DNA of 64,000 nt, taken from the NCBI RefSeq assembly GCF_000801105.2, contig NC_079516.1, forward strand, positions 27,131,043 to 27,195,042, in the 5' to 3' direction. The notes beneath the pieces are model-generated. The model had not been told where the DNA came from and ran no database searches. It was given only the letters and a program-made list of their open reading frames with translations. Both the position numbers and the translations under genes were made by a program. Source of the DNA: Raphanus sativus. Lineage: Eukaryota > Streptophyta > Magnoliopsida > Brassicales > Brassicaceae. Shown here one piece after another: positions 1-11,869 of this stretch (positions within the stretch are counted from its first letter, which is position 1; every line of letters begins with the position of its first letter).

Positions 1-1
1 C

Positions 2-1291
2 TTGATTATAGATGGTGGAAGTTGTACTAACGTGGCTAGTGAATCTCTTGTAGCAAAGCTTGGGCTAAAAACAGGGAAGCATCCTAGACCTTATCCACTT
101 CAATGGCTTAATGAGGGTGGCGAGCTGAAGGTCACTGAGCAAGTTATGGTTCCTATAACCATTGGGAGGTACCAAGATGAGATAGTGTGTGATGTTCTAC
201 CCATGGATTCCAGTCATATCCTCTTAGGCAGGCATTGGCAGTATGATAAGAAAGCTATCCATGATGGGTTTACAAATCGCCACTCCTTCACTCACAGGGA
301 TAAAAAGATTGTGCTTGCACCTTTGTCACCTCAAGAAGTACATGAAGATCAGCTACAACTAAGGCTCAGGCGACAAGAAGCCAAAGAGAACTCATATGAA
401 TCAAAGAAAGGGACTAATCCTTTGGCCAAAAACAGTGAGATCAAGAAAGCTTTGTTTCTTCAACAACCTTTGCTTTTGTTTATCTTTAAAGGTTCACTAC
501 TAACTTCTTCTGACCGTGCACCGGAGCTTCCGAAAGGGTTTGAGTTTATCTTGCAGGAATATGGTGATGTCTTTCCAGGAGAGAGTCCAGCTAGCTTGCC
601 ACCTCTCAGAGGGATTGAACACCAAATAGATCTGGTTCCAGGCGCTTCTCTTCCAAATAGACCAGCCTATAGAACCAACCCAGACGAAACCAAGGAGTTG
701 CAAAGGCAGGTTGATGAGCTAATGGCTAAAGGACACATTATAGAAAGCATGAGCCCTTGTGCTGTACATGTACTACTGGTGCCAAAGAAGGATGGAAGTT
801 GGCGCATGTGTGTTGACTGCAGAGCCATCAACAATATCACTGTAAAGTACAGACATCCTATCCCTAGACTTGATGATATGCTTGATGAATTGCATGGGTC
901 TTGCATTTTCTCTAAAATAGATTTAAAGAGTGGATATCATCAGATTAGGATGAGAGAAAGAGATGAATGGAAAACTGCTTTTAAAACAAAACATGGATTG
1001 TATGAGTGGCTTGTTATGCCTTTTGGTTTAACTAATGCTCCTACCACTTTCATGAGACTGATGAATCATGTTTTGAGAGCCTTCATAGGACACTTTGTGG
1101 TAGTTTATTTCGATGACATCTTGATCTATAGCAAGAGTTTGTCTGAGCACACTGAACATTTGAAAATTGTTTTAGAAGTGCTTAGGAAAGAATCTCTCTT
1201 TGCTAATCTTGATAAATGTACTTTTGGAGCAGATCACCTTGTGTTTCTAGGCTTTGTTGTTTCAGCTCAAGGGATCAGGGTGGATATATGA
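2..1291 (+). pseudogene. gypsy pol, protease and reverse transcriptase part
   Basis: This frame enters from the left edge. It begins with the retropepsin-like active site IIDGGSCTNVAS, where the DGG variant replaces D-S/T-G, and a second protease motif LLGRHW near residue 75. Reverse transcriptase follows at about residues 200-420: [47 protein letters not shown] and the catalytic box VVYFDDILIYS. The frame ends in a stop just after [14 protein letters not shown], where a functional polyprotein would run on into the connection domain. The rest of pol is in another frame starting upstream of this stop, so a small indel near 1285 has broken the gene. Without it the two parts would form one polyprotein that cleaves itself and copies the element RNA. 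Confidence 0.92.
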
Positions 1292-3533
1292 AGAGAAAGT
1301 GAAAGCCATCCGAGATTGGCCAGTTCCTAAGAGTGTGAGTGAAGTCCGGAGCTTTCATGGACTAGCTGGGTTCTACAGAAGGTTTGTCAGAGACTTCAGC
1401 ACTATTGCAGCACTCCTCACTGAAGTTATCAAAAAGAATGTGGGGTTCAGATGGGAAGAAGCACAAGAAGAAGCTTTTCAGAACCTAAAAGGGAAGTTGA
1501 CTGAAGCACCTTTACTTGCACTCCCTGATTTTTCTAAGACATTTGAAATTGAATGTGATGCTTCTGGTATAGGTATTGGAGCAGTGCTGATGCAAGAGAA
1601 GAAACCCATTGCCTATTTTAGTGAAAAGCTTGGAGGTGCTATGTTGAACTATCCGACTTATGATAAGGAGCTTTATGCATTGATCATGGCTTTGGAGACA
1701 TGGCAGCACTACTTGTGGCCAAAAGAATTTGTGATCCACACTGATCATGAATCACTCAAGCACCTAAAGGGGCAGCACAAGCTGAATAAGAGGCACGCCA
1801 AGTGGGTAGAATTTCTTGAAACCTTTCCTTATGTTATCCCCTACAAGCAAGGTAAGGAGAATGTTGTTGCTGATGCACTTTCAAGAAGGTATACTTTGCT
1901 TGCTTCCATGGAAACTAAGTTGTTAGGCTTTGATCAAGTAAAATCTTACTATGCTGATGATCCTGATTTTAAAGAACACTTTAAGGATAGTGAGAAACAT
2001 GCTAGTGGCAAATTCTATCAAGCTGATGGTTTCTTATTCTTTGAAAATCGATTGTGCTTGCCTAATTGTTCTTTGCGAGAGCTCTATGTTAAGGAGTCAC
2101 ATGGTGGAGGTCTGATGGGGCATTTTGGTGTTGCTAAGACCTATGCTATTCTAAAGGAGCACTTCTACTGGCCAAACATGAAGAGAGATGTCGAGAGGAT
2201 ATGCAGTAGGTGTGTCATTTGTACTCAAGCTAAGGCTAAAGCTCGGCCTCAAGGTTTGTACACTCTACTTCCCATTCCTGATGCACCTTGGGTAGACATA
2301 TCAATGGACTTTGTGTTAGGATTGCCTAGGACTAAGAGAGGCAGGGACTCGATTTTTGTGGTGGTAGATAGGTTCTCTAAAATGGCTCACTTCATTGCTT
2401 GCCACAAAACTGATAATGCTCTCAACATTGCTGATTTGTTCTTTAAAGAAGTGGTTAGACTTCATGGCATGCCTAGGAGTATTGTTTCTGATAGAGATAC
2501 CAAGTTCTTGAATTATTTCTGGAAAACTCTTTGGTCTAAGCTAGGAACTAAGCTGATGTTTTCTACTACTTGTCACCCACAAACTGATGGGCAAACTGAA
2601 GTAGTTAATAGGACCTTGGCTACTCTCTTGCGTGCTGTGATTAAAAAGAATATTAAGACTTGGAAAGACTGTTTACCTCATGTTGAGTTTGCTTATAATC
2701 ACTCTGTGCACCGAGCTACTAAGTTCTCACCTTTTCAGATAGTTTATGGGTTTAATCCTTTGACTTCTCTTGATTTGTTGCCTATACCATACAAAGAGCA
2801 GATTAATCTTGATGGTAAGGCCAAGGCCGAGTTTGTTGTGTCTTTTCATGAGCATGTCAAGAAAAACATTGAGGAAAGGACTAAAGAGTATGCAAGGCAC
2901 GCCAACAAAGGTAGACGAGAGCTGATACTAGAGCCTGGAGACTTGGTGACAATTCACTTGAGAAAAGAAAGGTTTCCTTTGGAAAGAAAGTCCAAGCTCT
3001 TGCCAAGAACTGATGGTCCATTCGAAGTGTTGGAAAGAATCAACAACAATGCTTATAAGATAGATCTTCAAGGTAAGTATCCGATCAGTTCTACTTTTAA
3101 TATTGCTGACTTGATCCCTTTTTGTGCAGATCACTTGGATTTGAGGTCAAATCCTTTCAAAGGAGGAGGGGATGATGCAAACCTGACTGAACCAGAGCTC
3201 AACTTGGCGCATGAGGAGCTGATTCAGCTAAGTGATACCGAGGAGGAGAAAGAGGAGCTGAATGATACTGAGGAGGAAGCAGCTGAGCTGAGTGTTACTA
3301 GAGAAGAGGCAGCTGAGCTAAGTGTTGCTGCAAAGGGGACAGGAACTCTTTCAGCTCAAACCAAAACCGACTTCGATCAAGACCATCTTGCTATCTCAGG
3401 CCCAGTTACAAGATCTCAAACCAAGAAATTGAAGAAAGCCATCTCAGCCTTGGTTCAGTTCAAACCAGAACCAATCTCGACAACAAACCAAGTCAAGGAG
3501 ATGTTTAATTACTCAGTCTTCAAGACAACCTAG
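1254..3533 (+). pseudogene. gypsy pol, RNase H and integrase part
   Basis: This continues the polyprotein in a shifted frame. Near the start is the connection motif [18 protein letters not shown]. RNase H follows at about residues 90-210 ([50 protein letters not shown]). The integrase HHCC zinc motif is ESHGG..GHFG..CSRCVIC, and its catalytic core has the D, D, E residues in [20 protein letters not shown] and GQTEVVNRT. The C-terminus carries acidic repeats built on TEEEAAELS and a basic motif [15 protein letters not shown]. These last roughly 120 codons lie downstream of the purine tract, inside the 3' LTR, so coding sequence and LTR overlap. A chromodomain was not recognised. Confidence 0.9.
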
Positions 3534-3938
3534 TTTTCTTAATTTTCTTCTAAGTTTTATACAATTATTTGTTGCAAGTTTTCACAAGTCTTTGACTAGT
3601 TTTCTACATAAACCTTGTCGACATTTTGTGTATGATTCATTCACTTTTTCAATAAAAATCTTTCCTTTGTTCTTGTGAATCCTTTGTTCAGTTTCTGAAC
3701 ACTGTTTGCCTAGGAGTTGATTCTCTGCAAGGCTCTTTGCCTCTGATCTTTGTTTGTGGGCGTAATACTCACGATCATTGGCACTTCTATACAAGTGTTT
3801 GATCTCTCCATCGATCTACACTGAAGATCACCACCATATCTATCTCAATCCATCAACCACTTCACCAACTTACAAGGAGACAATACCATCCTTATCCTAA
3901 TCCGCAAAACACAACCCCTATCACCCTCAGATCCATCA
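3173..3938 (+). repeat. probable 3' LTR of the gypsy element
   Basis: The start is set by the purine-rich tract ending at 3172 followed by TGATGC. The end is set by CATCA at 3934-3938, matching TGATG inversely. The polyprotein stop (3531-3533) lies inside. A polyadenylation-like AATAAA is at 3651-3656. The right boundary is uncertain because the 5' LTR is not in the window; an alternative end is CA at 3959. Confidence 0.6.
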
Positions 3939-5814
3939 AAAAGGGAAAACAAACCAACAATGGTTTCATTAAATATGGTTCTAATTATAAGACATGCTAA
4001 AACTTTTTATAGCCATATATTATTAAGATTCGAGTTATTTCAGTTCATATTCAAATATTTTTAGATATCTTATTAAAATAAATATAAATTAGATAATTAA
4101 GATATTTATTTAATTTTGAAATATTTATTTCAGATAATATATCAAAATAAACATGATAACTTAGTATTTAAAGTATTTATTAATGTTTAAAAATATTTGT
4201 ATTGAATATTAATTCAGATATGGATCAGGTTTTCCGAAATTTTTTTCGGTTGTTCGGGTTCATATTATGATATGTTTTGTTATATCCTACATGACACCTA
4301 TATATATATATTTTTACATCTCTGGATCATATTTCAACATCTCTGATCGGACACAGATTCGAGTTTTTGTTCATTTGGATCTCAGGTTCAACATCGCTTA
4401 CAATTAGAGATGTAAAATGGGCGCTAGGTCCGTGAATCTAGACAGACTGAGTGTTAAATTGTTGACCCGTGACAGTTTATTATCATTTAAAAATAAACGT
4501 GTTTATACAAAGTCAGTCCGTATATGTCTATTTCATTAACTAACATACCCGCTAAACAAATGGGCACCTTTTTATGAGTATTATTTTTAAGAAGAGGACA
4601 GAGAATTATATTTAGAATATATAAAACTAATTTAAAGGTAATTTTAAAACATGTCATAATTTCATAATTTGTATTTTGAAACAAACAGAATACTGTATGT
4701 TATATTTATATTGTGGTTTTTTTTTTGGAAAAGAAGTTTATGTTATAATTATATTTAATACCTACTTGAATTTTTTGATATTTTTATGATACAATGAATT
4801 GATTAATACTTAATAAAAACTAAAGTATTTTAAATTTTAAAATTTTGATGTAATTTGAATTTTTATTTATTATAAAGTTTTTAAATCAAATAAAAACAAT
4901 TTGTTATCAAAAACTATATAAAGATATGAAAAAATAATATTGAAGAAAAAAAATTGTATTCAGAAAAAGACATAAAGGGTCTAAACGAGTTTCAACGAGC
5001 ATTTGATCTAACATGTTTAAAATTAAAAAGACATAAATGGTATGTGTATAAATGGGTATAGTATTCAACTGAGAGTTGTAAGTAATTTATATTAAAATGA
5101 TAAATCTATTTTTATTCAAATATGGATTTTAAAATCTACTTCTATTGAACTTGATATTTCACAAAATATTTTGAAATCCATTATTATTGTGATTTTAAAG
5201 TGTTTTGATGAAATGTCTTGCATCTGGGGTGGACGGCATCTTCATCCGCCTGCATCTGACGTTTCAAAAAGACAGATTGTTCTATTCTGTCTTTTTTTTT
5301 CTTCTGTTTCAGTGAAAGTAGGAGCTCAAATCAATATATTGGCGAACCTTATGAGAATGAGACAATCTGATATGTGTTTCAGTCCTAGCATTGACATAAT
5401 TTGGAGTCACCACTATGATTACTACAACACTGATCAGTCAAAGGCTTAGATAAATATATCCAAAGATAACAAAGTTGCCGAGCTAGTTTGATAAAATTCC
5501 ATGTCCATAAAGGTGACTGTTTTACCCTCTAATTCTTCTCATTAACTCTTGTTGCTCTCCATTTGCTTCTGCTTCCTTCTCCGTTCTCCCACTGATCAAG
5601 AATACATTCATATATATATAAGGGGACAATATACTTTCTAATCTTCAACTTTGGCAAATGGTACAAAAGAAGCATAAACACTTTTTTCAAATAAAATGTA
5701 CTCATCTTTCCGTTGAGTTTAGCCAATATGGATCCATGCATATATACGAATACCTTAACTCGAAGCACTGACTTATAATTTGTTTAATTAGATCATACCT
5801 CTGATACAAGTCAA
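3939..5814. other. AT-rich intergenic stretch, no gene recognised
   Basis: The stretch is mostly AT-rich with many stops in every frame. A hAT-like start (TAGAGATGTAAAATGGG at about 4405) is present, but no matching right end was found. A 92-codon plus-strand frame at 5171-5449 matches no family I know. The last 360 bases are the 3' flank of the minus-strand F-box gene. Confidence 0.6.
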
Positions 5815-7837
5815 TCAAACGGACACAACGAGGCAATGCAAGAGCTCACATTGTGTACGGACGGTTTGCACAACATCAATCCACTCAACATTCCCCCGAA
5901 CCTCACCTTTAGCATCAGTTTCCAAATTGATTTCCGCACACCAAATCTTCTGCCTATTACTGGGATTATGTTCCATATAACCTTCCCACAAAAGTAAGAG
6001 CTTCCCACCACAACTAACTAACACAGTTTTATTTCTACTAGAGCCACCATTTCTATTGTACATCTCTCTTAATGATTCTAAGCCTGTGTTTAAAATGGCG
6101 CATGGCGCTCTAAGGCGAGACGGTCCGAGCCTTGCGCCTTGCGCCATGGCGCAATATGGCGCTCGCCTTGATGACTAACGTGGGAAGCCGTTCAGACAGC
6201 TTGTTCCCTTCTCTTCTAACAGCTTCTCCTGTTTTAAATTCATTCAACAACAACAACAAGGCTTGCAGACCACTTGGAGAAGCTATAAGGTATGTCCTGT
6301 ATTGAAAAAGGGAATACTTTACTTAAGGAATTATTGATTCACATACAAGTCATATAATTTAAATGCAAGTTTTATTATTTGATGAAGTTAAACTTGCAAT
6401 AGAACTCAGAGTCGTGAATGAAGAAAACTCAAAACATTTTTTTTTCAAAACTCCGACTAACCGCTTGTTGTTAACTTCGATCAGGCAACTCTAACCTTAA
6501 GCAAAAAACCTTAATATCTTTTTGTTAAGTTATGTAACTTGTCTTTTATAAAGAGAAAGCTAGGGTTTTCATAGTTATTTAGACGTCCAAGTTTGGTTAT
6601 TAATTAAGGTTTGGTTTTATACCTGATTTAGTCCGGTTTACGTGTAGAGTCGCCATGGCGCGCCATGCCATCGCCTTTGATCACCTCGCCTTCTGGACAT
6701 GGCGTGCGCCTTAGGGACCCCTCCCTCGCCTAGGGGGTGCATGGCGATGGGTCCGTCGCCTGGGTGCGCCTTGCGCCATGGCGCAAAAGGCGCTCGCCAT
6801 TTTAAACACAGTTCTAAGCCTTTTACACCTTTCCAAAATCTTCCATCCTTTGACCACCAGCAGTGGAAGGGACCATGACTTATATTATACCATACACCAT
6901 CCATCAAACATGCTGGCTTGGGAATACGGTGGAACCAGAAACCACCATCAGTCAACCATGTTGAGCTCTGAAACTGCGCAATACTCTCCCAGTTATCTTG
7001 GCTTGTATCATAAGCATGTGTTTCGTAAGCATTCCCAAAGTAAATCTTTCCGTTTTTCTCTTTGATACTGTAAAAGGTACATCTAGATATCTTACTTATC
7101 TCAGTACCAGGATCAGAGAGAGGTTTCCAAGTTTGCGTATTTGTATCGTACACCTCAGCCCATGGCTCTTCCAGAGCTTTGCATCCTCCCATGACATATA
7201 TTTTTCCATTGTGGAAACATGTGAGAGCATGCTTCCGGGCTAAGATCATGCTAGGGGCATCACGCCACGTGTGAGTACGACAATCAAGTACTCGTACGGC
7301 TGATGAGGGACATAACCTAGATCGCTCTTTTGACACTGGTTCTGTCTTGATTGGTCCGCCGATAACATAAATGTCTGAACCAACAACTAGGGCTGATTCT
7401 GAAACTGAAGGAAAATGAGACGACGGAATTGGAGCCAACGATGATTGTCTGAGTGTCTTCTTCTTCTTCTTGATCGTGGAGTTTGGTAGGGTTCGATTAG
7501 GGTTAATCCATCGGGTAAACCATTGGGGATATTGATAACTTTCATCGGAGAGACAGACGTAGAGACACTGCTCGGTGCTTCCGATTTGAGATCGAGCTAG
7601 GTAGAGCTCCATGGAAGAGAGGAGTGAGCGGAAGCTTTTTGAAATAATTGAGAATCTCGGGTAGTAGGCTCTCGATATCCGGGCTAGGCAGTTCAGGGCG
7701 ATTTCGTCTGGAAGTAAAGAAAACGATGGAGATGATGATGATGCTGGTGGAGAAGAATGTGTAGTCCGCTTCTTCTTCCTTGACCTCTTCTTCTCCGGTG
7801 GTTCATCTTGGAGGTTCATGGAGGCCATGACTTTCAT
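5815..7837 (-). pseudogene. F-box/kelch-repeat protein gene split by a hAT MITE
   Basis: F-box/kelch proteins are substrate adaptors of SCF ubiquitin ligases: the F-box binds Skp1 and the kelch propeller binds the target. The N-terminal part (7837 to 6812, 342 codons) has a basic leader, an F-box at about residues 40-80 (LLPDEIALNCLARISRAYYP) and kelch units such as GSDIYVIGGP, NGKIYVMGGC and AEVYDTNTQTWKPL. After KGLE the frame enters an inserted MITE and ends at 6638 after 57 foreign residues. The native C-terminus resumes at 6083 (ESLREMYNRNGG, LVSCGGKLLLLWEGY, KIWCAEINLE, VEWIDVVQTV) and stops at 5815. Removing the MITE and one 8-bp repeat gives one in-frame gene of about 428 codons, a usual length for the family. 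It looks intronless. The start could be either of two later Met codons. Confidence 0.88.
6084..6811. mobile_element. hAT-type MITE inside the F-box gene
   Basis: The terminal inverted repeats are CTGTGTTTAAAATGGCG at both ends (6084-6100 and the complement at 6795-6811). An exact 8-bp duplication TTCTAAGC flanks it (6076-6083 and 6812-6819), as expected for hAT transposition. Both ends carry many GCGCC/GGCGC motifs, possible transposase-binding sites, around an AT-rich centre with no transposase. A 9-bp TSD reading (TTCTAAGCC, Mutator style) is possible if the terminal base is excluded, but fits the two ends less well. Confidence 0.85.
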
Positions 7838-8617
7838 TCTGTGTGGGTGAAAACTAGGTTAATCGAGAAAGCTTATTTGGTAAATTAAAATTATTACCAT
7901 AGTCCCTTGGAACACCACAAGGTCCTTTGCGATTAACTATTATCAAACCGACCCCAGACCTAGCGCTACGTTCATGATAATAACCCTTCTAAAAAGCTCT
8001 CCTTTTAGTCCCATATGTACCACATGCTTAGTTTTATACTTTACTAGGGTTTGGTCAGCGGCTGAACAAATGTGGGAGTACAATATAAAAGATTAAATTA
8101 AATTATATTAAAAGTAATAATAATTTTAAATATATATTTTTCTTAACCATTTTCATTATTAGTTTATTTTTTTTAATTTTTAAAATCATGTACTTGAAAA
8201 TGTCTTTGTTTCTTTTGTTTAAATATTTTCCTAATTTGAACATAATAATAAGTATAATAAAGTTTATAAATCTTACATAAATTATTTTTCTTTTGTTATT
8301 TGTGTTTTTTGAATTCAATAATTTTTTTACTTTTATATATTTTTAGGAAAATGTAAATTTAGATAAAACGAAAAGAATAAAATATCTAATTCACTGTAAT
8401 ACAGAAATATTTTAAATTAGGTACCCATCATAAAAATCTAATATATTAACAAACTCTTTTGGTGAATCATGTAATAAGTAATAACTATTTTTTTATCATC
8501 AAAACTCACTGAAATCTTGAGATTGCAATTGTCATCGAGATCTCAATTAGCTCGAACCCCAGCAATTGGAGGACAACAATTTGATAATATGCAGTTCTAA
8601 TGTAAATATTCATCTAC
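7838..8617. other. intergenic, upstream flank of the F-box gene
   Basis: The first ~60 bases are the presumed 5' leader and promoter of the minus-strand F-box gene. The rest is AT-rich with homopolymer runs. No gene or clear mobile-element end was seen. Confidence 0.5.
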
Positions 8618-8632
8618 AACAAATCATGCACT

Positions 8633-9369
8633 ATGTAATGCCTGGATCCTAGTACAAAACTGCTTGCCTACTCGGATAGAATGATCAGCTGGGGGCTCCA
8701 GGTACCGCTTACTTGCCTCCTATGTAATGTGATGGCAGAATCGTGAGTTTGGGAATGCAACTTTGCTTATGACCTATGGACTCTGATTGCTGGAAGATGC
8801 GGGATCAGACCCACAAGGAATTGGGAGGACAGTTTGAATCAGATGATATCATTACCCCCTCCAAAGATTTCTCGATCTCTGATTCTTCTTGCGTGGCAGG
8901 CAGCACTCTACTGGATCTGGAACGAAAGGAATCAGCGATTGCAAGCGAATCAGTTTAGATCAATTGATTATCTGTTCTCAATCATTGATCATCAGCTGAG
9001 AAACAAAGCACATAGTTATAGAGAAACTATCCCAAAAGCCGCCTCAGCCATGATGCAGTTTTGGATCCGATAGCTGACTGTCATTCACCGGTTGTTGACT
9101 CGATCATGGATCGCCGCTGTACTCTCTGCTATTTCGTTTCGTCGCACGCTCAACTACGCTCTCACCAACCGCCTCTTCCTCGTCTCTTCACTTCCCTCTT
9201 GGGCTCATCTCTTCAATTCCCTCTTGGGCTCAACTTTACTATGGGCTTCTAAACGGGTTCCAAAATATGAATAAATTGGGCTAGGCTCTTTGACTATAGC
9301 CAATAGGCTTTTGTAAACTTTTATTTTTTTCTGCATTTTTAATTTTAATGAAAGCCAGTATAAAAAAAA
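8633..9369 (+). mobile_element. 5'-truncated LINE with 15-bp target-site duplication
   Basis: The insertion is bracketed by AACAAATCATGCACT at 8618-8632 and 9370-9384 and ends in a poly-A run (9362-9370), the hallmarks of target-primed reverse transcription. It keeps only the 3' end of the element. This comprises the remains of the zinc-binding zf-RVT region with frame breaks, then the C-terminal frame at 8834-9073 (ILLAWQAALYWIWNERNQR ... AASAMMQFWIR), a common ending of plant LINE ORF2. About 290 bases of 3' untranslated sequence follow. It is dead on arrival, with no reverse transcriptase. Confidence 0.88.
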
Positions 9370-9384
9370 AACAAATCATGCACT

Positions 9385-9715
9385 TTGAACTTTAAATGCA
9401 TTTTGAGATGCTGAAGTTCCTGATATCTGTACTATACCACATGTATCAATCGCTTGTTACATTTTGAATTCATGAGTATATCATTTAGGAAAGTTCTCTC
9501 GAGTCATCTAGGTTATATATTCTTTTCAGACTCTGAGTGAGAATCAAGTCATATTTGTTCTTTCATATGTAAAATAAATCCCCTATATATTAATTGAGAA
9601 ACATTTGAAAAATTGTAACCTCAATTTTGTAATAATTAAAAAAGGCCCCAATGCTTAGGTGTCACTCAATTAGATAGTCAATTACATTCAATTGAAAAAT
9701 AAGTAGGTCCATATT
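9385..9715. other. AT-rich spacer with a Helitron-like 5' motif
   Basis: At about 9584 the sequence CTATATATTAATTGAGAAAC, followed by GGTGTCACTC, resembles 5' ends of non-autonomous crucifer Helitrons. No 3' hairpin plus CTAG end was found that would pair with it, so no element is called. Confidence 0.3.
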
Positions 9716-10610
9716 CAATTTTTATATGTTGCTATATACATTCGTTGGTCAAACTATATGATATGATAATATGATATGATATTTATAATAGAAACATTTA
9801 TGATTGTTCCGCTAGATATAATTACTATTTTATTTTATTTCCTTAAATAAAACCTACGGAATTACCATAATGACTAATATATATATATGACAATTAATGT
9901 TTCTAATAATAAAGATTTGATAACAATTTATATCTCCTCCATCATTTTTTGTTTCATTTTATATTATTAAAATAAATTAAATAATCGAATTAGCTATAAA
10001 ATTAAAATTTAGATTTTTTCGTATATGTTATATTTTGAATTTTAAAAAATGACAATAAATGACTAAAACTATTAAAATTATTATGTTAAACATTAATGAT
10101 CAATGGTTTAACACTTTTATTATAAAAAGATACACATGATTTTAAACCAACATTCGATTTTTATATGTCGGTAGATACATTCGATTTTTATATGTCGCTA
10201 GATACATTCTTTGGTCAAACTATATGATATGATATGATATTTACGATAGAAGCATTTATGATTGTTCCGCTAGATATAGTTACTATTTTCTTTTCTTTCC
10301 TTAAATAAAACCTACGAAATTACCATAAATGACTAATATATATATATATATGACAATTAATGTATCTAATAATATATATTTGATAACAATTTATATCTCC
10401 TCCATAATTTTCTGTTTAATTTTATATTATTAAAATAAATTAAACAATCGAATTAGCTATAAAATTAAAATTTAGATTTTTTGTATATGTTATATTTCGA
10501 ATTTTAAAAAATGACAATAAATGACTAAAACTATTAAACTATTATGTTAAAAATTAATGATCAATGGTTTAACACTTTTATTATAAAAAGATACACATGA
10601 TTTTAAAACC
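9716..10610. repeat. direct tandem duplication, ~435-bp unit, two close copies
   Basis: Copy A (about 9716-10149) and copy B (about 10179-10610) match almost base for base. Shared landmarks are GGTCAAACTATATGATATGA, TGATTGTTCCGCTAGATATA, ACAATTTATATCTCCTCCAT and AATGATCAATGGTTTAACAC. A further ~28-bp repeat (ATTCGATTTTTATATGTCG) sits at the junction. The unit is AT-rich and non-coding. Confidence 0.88.
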
Positions 10611-11714
10611 ATATTAATAAAAAGTATCATTAATAATAAAACAAATAAATATATAGATTAAACTATATACCATATAAGATTACATAAATATTTTAATTTC
10701 AAAACTTTCAATGAGTTTTCAAGAACATTTATAAATTATAAACTTATTAAATTTTTCACATTGAAAATTTTGTTATCAATGATTTAAATATTTTGTTATA
10801 AAACGATATAAATGATCATAGAACCGTATGATTGTGAAGTTTCATTTAATAAATAACTATATACAATATAATATATAAAATATATTATTCTTAGAAAAGT
10901 AAATTGGTCAATCTTAACTTATATTACACTTTTTATTAAACTAACTATCGAATTGATAAATAATGTACAAAAACAATCTCGCACTTTCCTTAAATAAAAG
11001 CTATGAAATTACCTAATATAATTAACGTATATATGAAAATTAATTATTATGAATAGTGAATATTTGATAGCAATTTTTTTATCTTAGTTTTTTTATTTTA
11101 TATTATTAAAAGATATTAAAAATCACATTAACTATATAATAAAAACATTTAGATTTTTTCTTATATGTTATTTTTTGAATTTTTCAAAACATTTATAAAT
11201 TATTAGAAATTTGAATATATCACTTTGAAAATTTGTGATCAATAGCTTAATTTGTTTTGTTATAATAAGATACAAATAATTATAAAATTGTATTAACTTG
11301 AATTTTTATTTTATAAATATTCAAATTAAATAATATATATATATATATTGGATGCATCAATTTTATTCGTTCAGTTGAAAGCTTTCAAAACTATGTGGAA
11401 GACTAAAGTCAAAGTAATTTAATTTTGGAAATAATAAGATGATGGTTCTAAAATCATTAAAATAGTTCTCAATAATGTGAAAGTTAAATATTAAAAAATT
11501 GTAAAACATGTTTTTGTAATAAAAATGACTTATTGATCTTATTATAGTTTTATAGATATAAACATGGTGATAAAAAATTTAAGCCCAAATTGATCAGATT
11601 CATCATAAATTCAAAATAGATTTCAGTAAACAATTACAATTACAAATGTTCAGCCCAACATATCTCCTATATATAGTATAACATCTTTAAATTAATAATC
11701 AATAATTAATATAC
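10611..11714. other. AT-rich non-coding DNA with a decayed third copy of the tandem unit
   Basis: Between about 10981 and 11240 the order of landmarks in the upstream tandem unit recurs in diverged form: CTTAAATAAAAGCTATGAAATTACC, a TATATTATTAAAAGATATTAAA stretch, and ACATTTAGATTTTTTCTTAT. No gene was found. Confidence 0.5.
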
Positions 11715-11867
11715 ACTAAAAATCTATATAAATCAATATAATTTTATAATCCCAAATTGAGTTTTTGGTTCAATTAGTATATCGATAAATTAATAATCTC
11801 TATAAATTAATAAAAATTTATAATTTTGGTGTAGTCCCAAAATTATTAATTTATAGAGGTTTTATTG
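11715..11867. mobile_element. Emigrant-like MITE
   Basis: The right end is the complement of CAATAAAACCTCTATAAATT and the left end is a diverged match (CACTAAAAATCTATATAAAT). The termini are close to the 24-bp repeats of the Arabidopsis Emigrant family (Tc1/mariner-pogo type). TA dinucleotides flank both ends (11713-11714, 11868-11869). At 153 bp it is shorter than the usual ~500 bp, so it is probably internally deleted. Confidence 0.72.
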
Positions 11868-11869
11868 TA

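Larger units (their letters stand above)
1..3938 (+). mobile_element. Ty3/gypsy LTR retrotransposon, 3' part (5' end outside window)
   Basis: The polyprotein order is aspartic protease, reverse transcriptase, RNase H, integrase, which is the Ty3/gypsy order. The 5' LTR, gag and start of pol lie left of the window. A purine tract (AAAGGAGGAGGGGA, 3159-3172) precedes the probable 3' LTR, which starts TGATG and ends CATCA. No chromodomain was recognised after the integrase. The right flank TSD cannot be tested because the left end is missing. The element is defective because the reading frame shifts at about 1285. Confidence 0.93.

Noticed and set aside
4400..5060. possible hAT MITE starting TAGAGATGTAAAATGGG
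   Set aside because: No inverted right end or 8-bp duplication could be found.
5171..5449. 92-codon plus-strand reading frame
   Set aside because: No recognisable domain, AT-rich surroundings, no splice or promoter context; length is reachable by chance.
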